A stretch of DNA of 10,754 nt from JBMNNS01 sp050942625 (lineage in GTDB: Bacteria > Bacillota > Dethiobacteria > DTU022 > UBA8154), in contig JBMNNS010000059.1 in the NCBI GenBank assembly GCA_050942625.1, positions 1-10,754 on the forward strand, read 5' to 3'. The notes under the pieces were generated by a model. That model was not told the origin of the DNA. It made no database searches and worked only from the letters and a program-made list of their open reading frames with translations. The stretch's first letter is position 1; each line of letters starts with the position of its first letter. This document shows positions 6,848 through 10,754 of this stretch, piece by piece. Position numbers and translations under genes: made by a program.

Positions 6848-7545
6848 CCGAAAACATCCAAATTAACTCCCAAAGGAGTAAAATCTAAATAGTCGCTGGA
6901 AGTAAAATAGTAGTGAATACCATCCCTTTCCCCCATGAAAGCTTTTTCATGGTCTGCACCATGCAAGTGGCCATAAATACAGATCTTAACCCCATACTTT
7001 TTCATAATTTCGACAAAGTCAGATTCTTCCCCAGAGGCGGTAATAGGTGGATAATGTAAGGTAACCACATATTTTCTCAACCCCTGTTGGTAGGCTTCAT
7101 TCAAGGAAAGCTCCAGGCGAATAAGTTCACGCCGATATATCTTTTTATCCTCCGCTTTGTTCCCCTCAGGAAATGTCCAACCGCGTGTCCCACAAAGGGC
7201 AATATCGCTTTCGTAAACAAAAAAGTTGTTCTGGACAGCATAAATACTTTTGGGCAAGGCCTTTTTGACCTTGGCATAACTTTGCCACCAATAATCGTGG
7301 TTACCTTTAAAAAGGACCTTTGTTCCAGGGAGACGATCAACAAAATCAAAATCCCTGTCAGCTTCTTTCAATTTTAGGGCCCAGGATAAGTCTCCCCCTA
7401 AAATAACGGTGTCATGGGATCTAACAACTTTTTGCCAGTTTTCCTTAATTTTGAAATGATGTCCTTCCCATTTTTTACCAAATATATCCATGGGCTTTTC
7501 TACACCAAATGATAAATGCAGATCGCTAATGGCAAAAAGGGCCAC
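6844..7545 (-). CDS. Calcineurin-like metallophosphoesterase (COG1768-like)
   Basis: This 233-residue soluble protein holds the complete two-metal phosphoesterase motif set: DLH at 8-10, GGD at 50-52, GNHD at 81-84, a lone His at 164 (TLHYPP) and GHLH at 192-195. The overall build, with KENWQKVVRSHDTVILGGDLSWA and GNHDYWW, is that of a small clostridial family of predicted phosphohydrolases; I recognise the family but no member with a proven substrate. It lacks a signal peptide, so it acts in the cytoplasm. The start is GTG at 7545, 5 bases after a strong GGAGGAGG. It precedes prsA by 60 bases and may be transcribed with it from a promoter near 7646-7674. A link to sporulation is not shown by the sequence. 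Confidence 0.85.
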   Translation of the reverse strand: MALFAISDLHLSFGVEKPMDIFGKKWEGHHFKIKENWQKVVRSHDTVILGGDLSWALKLKEADRDFDFVDRLPGTKVLFKGNHDYWWQSYAKVKKALPKSIYAVQNNFFVYESDIALCGTRGWTFPEGNKAEDKKIYRRELIRLELSLNEAYQQGLRKYVVTLHYPPITASGEESDFVEIMKKYGVKICIYGHLHGADHEKAFMGERDGIHYYFTSSDYLDFTPLGVNLDVFG

Positions 7546-7645
7546 TTTTACCTCCTCCGCAGGGTAAGAATATAATACCTATTTCTCCGAGTAAATACCC
7601 TTTTTACAAAATTTAATGAGGGGCTTTTTATAACGCTGTTATGCT

Positions 7646-7674
7646 ATTGTATCCAATTGTTCCTCCGTTAACAA
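7646..7674 (-). promoter_or_regulatory. Candidate sigma-A promoter for the metallophosphoesterase gene
   Basis: On the minus strand TTGTTA (7674-7669) and TACAAT (7651-7646) are 17 bases apart, matching 4/6 and 5/6 of the sigma-A boxes. The leader would be about 94 bases. It begins with a small inverted repeat ATAAC-AGC-GTTAT (7630-7642) at the predicted start point, which may be an operator or chance. Confidence 0.45.
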
Positions 7675-7707
7675 GCATAATAGATAAAAAAACTAGAATG
7701 GGAAGTG

Positions 7708-7736
7708 TTGAACAGGAGCAAATAATATGTTATATT
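7708..7736 (+). promoter_or_regulatory. Sigma-A promoter of tRNA-Leu
   Basis: TTGAAC (7708-7713) and TATATT (7731-7736) are exactly 17 bases apart, with a TGT extension before the -10. The mature tRNA begins only 10 bases after the -10 box, so the 5' leader is at most a few bases. Confidence 0.8.
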
Positions 7737-7745
7737 AATATCCAG

Positions 7746-7829
7746 GCGGGCGTGGCGGAACTGGCAGACGCGCAGGATTTAGGATCCTGTGGGATAACCG
7801 TAAGGGTTCAAGTCCCTTCGCCCGCACCA
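7746..7829 (+). tRNA. tRNA-Leu (anticodon TAG)
   Basis: The acceptor arms GCGGGCG (7746-7752) and CGCCCGC (7819-7825) pair perfectly. The anticodon stem CAGGA/TCCTG encloses the loop TTTAGGA with anticodon TAG, which reads CTA and other CTN codons. The variable arm is long, as in class II leucine tRNAs. The T arm AAGGG-TTCAAGT-CCCTT is perfect. CCA is encoded (7827-7829). Confidence 0.97.
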
Positions 7830-7850
7830 TCAAAAAATTAAAGCCAATAA

Positions 7851-7873
7851 AAAGCCCGGGTAACCCGGGCTTT
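7851..7873. terminator. Bidirectional terminator between convergent tRNA units
   Basis: AAAGCCCGGG and CCCGGGCTTT form a perfect 10-bp stem around a TAA loop. On the plus strand it is followed by CTTATTT after the stem's own T's and would end the tRNA-Leu transcript. On the minus strand it is followed by TTATTGG after the stem's T's, giving TTTTTATT in total, and would end the tRNA-His/tRNA-Gln transcript. Confidence 0.9.
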
Positions 7874-7912
7874 CTTATTTGAAGAATGAGAAAGATTTTG
7901 ATGATAATAAAA

Positions 7913-7987
7913 TGGCTGGGGTGGTAGGTTTCGAACCTACGAATGCGGACTCCAAAGGCCCGTGCCTTACCACTTGGCTACACCCCA
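7913..7987 (-). tRNA. tRNA-Gln (anticodon TTG)
   Basis: On the minus strand acceptor TGGGGTG (7987-7981) pairs with CACCCCA (7923-7917), followed by discriminator G and encoded CCA (7915-7913). The anticodon stem CGGGC/GTCCG with one G-T pair encloses CTTTGGA, anticodon TTG. The T arm GTAGG-TTCGAAA-CCTAC is perfect. It lies 38 bases after tRNA-His and shares its promoter. Confidence 0.96.
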
Positions 7988-8025
7988 GCGTACAATATTT
8001 TAACTATTATCCCTTGGGAATTTTT

Positions 8026-8103
8026 TGGGGTGAGTGATGGGACTCGAACCCACGGCCTCCAGGGCCACAACCTGGCGCTCTAACCAGCTGAGCTACACCC
8101 ACC
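8026..8103 (-). tRNA. tRNA-His (anticodon GTG)
   Basis: The anticodon stem CCAGG/CCTGG encloses TTGTGGC with anticodon GTG. Acceptor GTGGGTG (8102-8096) pairs with CACTCAC (8036-8030), with one G-T pair. The encoded extra G at 8103 can pair with discriminator C at 8029, the G-1:C73 identity mark of histidine tRNAs. CCA is encoded (8028-8026). Confidence 0.97.
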
Positions 8104-8169
8104 ACTTATTAAAACCCAAAAGTGAAAACAGTAAAAACATAATATCTGTTGAACACAATTACCAAAGCC

Positions 8170-8198
8170 ATTTTAGCACAACAACGGCCCGTTGTCAA
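8170..8198 (-). promoter_or_regulatory. Sigma-A promoter of the tRNA-His/tRNA-Gln unit
   Basis: On the minus strand a perfect TTGACA (8198-8193) and TAAAAT (8175-8170, 5/6) are exactly 17 bases apart. The predicted leader before tRNA-His is about 60 bases. The promoter starts only 22 bases after the stop of opuAC. Confidence 0.85.
8181..8195. repeat. 15-base perfect palindrome inside the tRNA promoter spacer
   Basis: ACAACGG-C-CCGTTGT is an inverted repeat with seven paired bases on each side of a central base. It fills the spacer between -35 and -10 and shares its right end with the -35 box. It may be an operator for a dimeric regulator. It could also fold as a hairpin in opuAC read-through RNA, but no T tract follows. 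Confidence 0.6.
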
Positions 8199-8220
8199 GA
8201 AATCAAAAAGTTTTGCGTAG

Positions 8221-9117
8221 CTATTGTAACCAGCCCTGCACTACATCCTCGTTTTCTGCAATCCAGTCCCGAGCGGCATCCAGTGGTTCCGCTCCTTCAG
8301 CAATTGCCCCAATTACAGCACCGAGCTGGTAATCTTCCAGAAAATAGTTCTTTAAAAAATTGGCTACATCAGGGGCATCCTCGTCGAGGCCCTGGCGTGC
8401 CATAACACGAATATCTTCCGAACCGCCATATATCCCTTTAGGATCCTCCAAGAACTTAAGGTCAAAACTGGCAAACTTCCAATGTGGTGTCCATCCTGTT
8501 ACGACAATCCATTCTTCTTCCATGTAAGCATCGGCAAGAGCAGCAGTCATGGCCATATCACTACTTTCGATAAGCTCCAATTCCAGACCATAGTCTTCAA
8601 TAGCCTGTTCCGTAGCTCTCATTATACCTGCTCCACCATCAATACCTACAATACGGCCACCAAACTTCTCCGCAAATTCATTTAGTTCTTCAATGGAATC
8701 AATTTCCACATATTCAGGTACTACCAGGCCGATGCGTGCATCATTATAAAGATTGCCATAATCGTCGATCTGATCCCCATACTGATCCATATAGTCCTTA
8801 TGTGTTACTGGTAACCAGGCTGTTGTCTGAGCATCAATGTCGCCCTCAGCCATACCTGCATATAACCCTCCAGCCTCAAGAGAAACAACCGAAACATCAT
8901 AACCTAATTTATCCATTATTACTGCTTGTGCCAGATGAGTTGAAGCTTCTGCACAGGCCCACTGTACATAGCCTAGTTTGATTACACCTTTGGATGTTTC
9001 CCCGGAAAGTCCCTCTGTTTCCCCGTTCTCTACCCCATTTTCACTACAACCTACAAAAATTAATCCTACAACCAACAATACTGCTAGAACCCCGATTACT
9101 TTCTTGTTTTTTACCAA
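8221..9117 (-). CDS. opuAC: Glycine betaine/proline betaine-binding lipoprotein of the OpuA importer
   Basis: This 298-residue extracytoplasmic binding protein is anchored by lipid: a lysine-rich head, hydrophobic stretch and FVGC with Cys at residue 24, followed by a Glu/Gly/Ser-rich linker to about residue 43. The OpuAC/ProX-type domain follows: IKLGYVQWACAEAS with Trp53, TTAWLPVTH with Trp101 and VTGWTPHWKF with Trp209 and Trp213. Tryptophans of these motifs form the aromatic cage for quaternary-amine ligands in this family. The ligand is therefore probably glycine betaine or a relative; carnitine or choline cannot be excluded. The start is TTG at 9117 with GAGGAGGG 6 bases upstream; no in-frame ATG fits. 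It is the last gene of the opuA operon, 37 bases after opuAB. The mature protein is rich in acidic residues. No clear terminator follows. Confidence 0.9.
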   Translation of the reverse strand: MVKNKKVIGVLAVLLVVGLIFVGCSENGVENGETEGLSGETSKGVIKLGYVQWACAEASTHLAQAVIMDKLGYDVSVVSLEAGGLYAGMAEGDIDAQTTAWLPVTHKDYMDQYGDQIDDYGNLYNDARIGLVVPEYVEIDSIEELNEFAEKFGGRIVGIDGGAGIMRATEQAIEDYGLELELIESSDMAMTAALADAYMEEEWIVVTGWTPHWKFASFDLKFLEDPKGIYGGSEDIRVMARQGLDEDAPDVANFLKNYFLEDYQLGAVIGAIAEGAEPLDAARDWIAENEDVVQGWLQ

Positions 9118-9154
9118 GAATTACCCTCCTCATTTTTTAAAATATTGTTTTCCC

Positions 9155-10036
9155 TTAAGCCCCTTTTCTTTTAGGAGACTTTTTGCCAAGTGACTGTGTG
9201 ATACGGTCTAAAATAATGGCAATAATTACAACACCCAAACCCCCTTCAAAACCTGAGCCAATTTGTAAACGTGTTGTAGCCCTATAAACTATACTTCCTA
9301 ACCCGCTGGCCCCTATCATTGCCGAAACAACCGCCATGGATAGAGCCAGCATGATGCATTGGTTGACCCCGGCCATAATGGACGGCATGGCCAACGGGAG
9401 CTGTACCTTAACAAGCATCTGAAAAGGTGTGGAACCAAAAGCTTCTGCAGCTTCGATCATTTCTACCGGCACCTGACGGATCCCCAGATTAGTCAGCCTG
9501 ATTGCCGGGGGCATGGAAAAAACCACTGTAGCTAAAATTGCCGGTACCACACCAATACTAAAAAACATCACTGCCGGCAAAAGATAGACGAAAATAGGCA
9601 TAGTCTGCATCAAGTCCAGGACAGGACGCAGTACTTTTTCCACTGAATCATGGCGTGAAGCTAAAATCCCCAGAGGTATCCCAACAATCAAGGAAATACA
9701 AGTGGCTGTAAGAACGAGGGCCAGGGTATGCAGGGTGTCATCCCATAAATTCATGCTCACCAGTAAAAGTAAACCAACCAGGGTAAAGCCGGCCATACCC
9801 CGCCCGACCAGCTTCCAGGCTATAAACACCAAGACAAGTATAAATAAAGTTACCGGAATAAAGGAAAGGAAAGCTTCAAAATTTACAACAATGCTTTCAA
9901 TTACACGGCTGATTGATCTAAAAAAATCCCGGTAATTACTACGGAGAAAAAAAACCGAAAAGTCAGCCCATTCCCGTAATGGTAGTCTGTACATCACCAG
10001 ATAATCAGTCCATTTATCCAGCATAACTGTCACCAT
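9155..10036 (-). CDS. opuAB: Glycine betaine ABC transporter permease
   Basis: This 293-residue membrane protein belongs to the OpuAB/ProW permeases. An amphipathic N-terminal part (about 1-55) precedes roughly seven hydrophobic segments. The coupling loop typical of importers is present: EMIEAAEAFGSTPFQMLVKV at about 192-211, the EAA motif that docks on the ATPase. DLMQTMPIFVYLLPAV (141-156) is also typical of this family. The C-terminus is short and basic (KKSPKRKGA). It overlaps the end of opuAA by 23 bases, so translation is probably coupled. ATG at 10036 has only a distant G-rich tract, whereas ATG at 10024 has GGTGA 5 bases upstream; the protein may therefore begin at MLDKW, four residues later. 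Together with OpuAA and OpuAC it forms a complete import system. Confidence 0.92.
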   Translation of the reverse strand: MVTVMLDKWTDYLVMYRLPLREWADFSVFFLRSNYRDFFRSISRVIESIVVNFEAFLSFIPVTLFILVLVFIAWKLVGRGMAGFTLVGLLLLVSMNLWDDTLHTLALVLTATCISLIVGIPLGILASRHDSVEKVLRPVLDLMQTMPIFVYLLPAVMFFSIGVVPAILATVVFSMPPAIRLTNLGIRQVPVEMIEAAEAFGSTPFQMLVKVQLPLAMPSIMAGVNQCIMLALSMAVVSAMIGASGLGSIVYRATTRLQIGSGFEGGLGVVIIAIILDRITQSLGKKSPKRKGA

Positions 10037-10754
10037 TTTTATTGTTTTCCCCCCCTCCGATCAAGCCGGCAAGCACGGTAACACGCACAATTATCCCCAG
10101 TAATTTCTTTTTCTCATCGACTACTGCAATTGGAACCTTTGCCGTTGCTGCAATTGGAAGCAAATCCTGTATGAGTGTATCCGGCGCCGTTAAGGGGATA
10201 TCTGTCTCCACAATTTGTTTTAGATCTGTTTCCTTGTTTTTTACGGCCTCCACAGCCTGCTCAACCGTTACGATACCGGTAAGAACGCGATCGTCCCCAA
10301 CCACAAAAATACTGGATAGGGCCTCTTTTTTCATCTTACGCAAAGCTACCCGGGGGCCGTCACTGGCCGACACAAGTGCAGTAGGGCGAATCATGATGTT
10401 TGCTGCCGTTATAATTTTAGAACGGTCTACATCGATTACAAAATTGGACACATATTCGGTAGCCGGGTGGGTTAGTATTTCTTCAGGGGTGCCAATCTGG
10501 TCGACTTGTCCGTCTTTCATGATTGCAATCCTATCACCTAATTTTAGGGCTTCATCAAGGTCATGTGTAATAAAGATGATCGTTTTTTGAAGCTTTTCCT
10601 GCAGTTCCATCAATTCCTCCTGCATTTCTTTGCGGATCAAAGGATCAAGGGCACTAAAAGGTTCGTCCATCAGCAAAATATCGGGGTCAACTGCCAGTGC
10701 CCGGGCCAACCCAACCCGCTGCTGCATGCCCCCACTTAACTGTTCAGGGTATAC
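10014..10754 (-). CDS. opuAA: Glycine betaine ABC transporter ATPase with tandem CBS domains (5' end cut by window)
   Basis: The frame is open to the window edge, so the N-terminal part with Walker A is missing; 246 residues are visible. The visible part begins with VYPEQLSGGMQQRV, the ABC signature. ILLMDEPFSALD (Walker B and D-loop) and FITHDLDEAL (H-switch) follow. About 115 C-terminal residues form two CBS repeats, one ending near VVGDDRVLTGIVTVEQA and one near AVVDEKKKLLGIIV. This is the layout of OpuAA, where the CBS pair senses ionic strength and gates transport; that function is taken from studied homologues. The tail GGGENNKNGDSYAG is short and polar. An ATG at 10727 lies within the signature motif and is not a real start. 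Confidence 0.93.
   Translation of the reverse strand, partial: VYPEQLSGGMQQRVGLARALAVDPDILLMDEPFSALDPLIRKEMQEELMELQEKLQKTIIFITHDLDEALKLGDRIAIMKDGQVDQIGTPEEILTHPATEYVSNFVIDVDRSKIITAANIMIRPTALVSASDGPRVALRKMKKEALSSIFVVGDDRVLTGIVTVEQAVEAVKNKETDLKQIVETDIPLTAPDTLIQDLLPIAATAKVPIAVVDEKKKLLGIIVRVTVLAGLIGGGENNKNGDSYAG

Noticed and set aside
7643..7669. A possible 5-codon leader peptide (TTG start after GGAGG) on the minus strand before the metallophosphoesterase gene
   Set aside because: Its bases coincide with the -10 box and spacer of the candidate promoter, so it would lie upstream of the transcript; there is no run of regulatory codons or attenuator after it.
7641..7841. A 66-codon open frame on the plus strand
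   Set aside because: It reads straight through the tRNA-Leu gene and its promoter and has no ribosome site; the tRNA explains the sequence.
8034..8405. A 123-codon open frame on the plus strand
   Set aside because: It covers the tRNA-His gene antisense and the end of opuAC; its composition follows those genes and no family can be recognised.
9118..9154. Search for a terminator or promoter between opuAB and opuAC
   Set aside because: The 37 bases hold only the ribosome site of opuAC and A/T runs; the genes look cotranscribed.
10042..10590. A 182-codon open frame on the plus strand
   Set aside because: It lies antisense to the CBS part of opuAA, which has full family support; the plus frame is serine-rich, a common shadow of such a gene.
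1..10754. Search for CRISPR arrays, transposase genes, phage genes, toxin-antitoxin pairs and riboswitches
   Set aside because: No spaced direct repeats, no transposase or integrase motifs and no recognisable riboswitch core were seen; the tRNAs are complete and show no duplicated 3' ends that would mark an integrated element.

Overview
The window looks like chromosomal DNA from an AT-rich, endospore-forming, probably anaerobic Firmicute of the class Clostridia. The evidence is a run of sporulation genes (yabP, yabQ, spoVT, a spoVB-type flippase, a SpoIID/LytB protein), strong AGGAGG-type ribosome sites, GTG and TTG starts, classical sigma-A promoters and tRNAs with encoded CCA. All protein genes lie on the minus strand, so transcription runs from high to low coordinates. 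The species cannot be named from the sequence alone.

Right part (10754 down to 8221): a glycine-betaine-type ABC importer operon in the order opuAA (ATPase with tandem CBS domains, 5' end outside the window), opuAB (membrane channel), opuAC (lipoprotein binding protein). It would take up compatible solutes when the cell is osmotically stressed, with the CBS pair of the ATPase as the probable ionic-strength sensor.

Middle (8220 to 7546): three tRNA genes. tRNA-His(GTG) and tRNA-Gln(TTG) are on the minus strand behind a near-consensus promoter whose spacer holds a 15-base perfect palindrome. tRNA-Leu(TAG) is on the plus strand behind its own strong promoter. The two units converge on one hairpin that can end transcription both ways. 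The space between tRNA-Leu and the next gene carries the tRNA-Leu promoter and a candidate divergent promoter.

Left part (7545 down to 1): a COG1768-like metallophosphoesterase, a PrsA-type foldase lipoprotein, spoVT with its own sigma-G-like promoter and a terminator, then spoVB, mazG (YabN type), a SpoIID/LytB lipoprotein, yabP and yabQ (cut by the window edge). This matches the conserved spoVT-yabMN-yabPQ neighbourhood of spore formers. SpoVT is the forespore regulator; the flippase and SpoIID protein concern wall and cortex; YabP and YabQ belong to the mother cell and cortex. Two genes often found between mazG and yabP (rqcP/yabO and, in many clostridia, an HU gene) are absent, and the SpoIID/LytB gene sits there instead.

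No stretch over 300 bases lacks a gene. No mobile element gene, CRISPR array or clear new multi-gene system is visible. The observations worth following are regulatory (sporulation promoters, the palindrome in the tRNA promoter, a nearly leaderless tRNA) and evolutionary (altered gene order, an eroded methylase domain in MazG).
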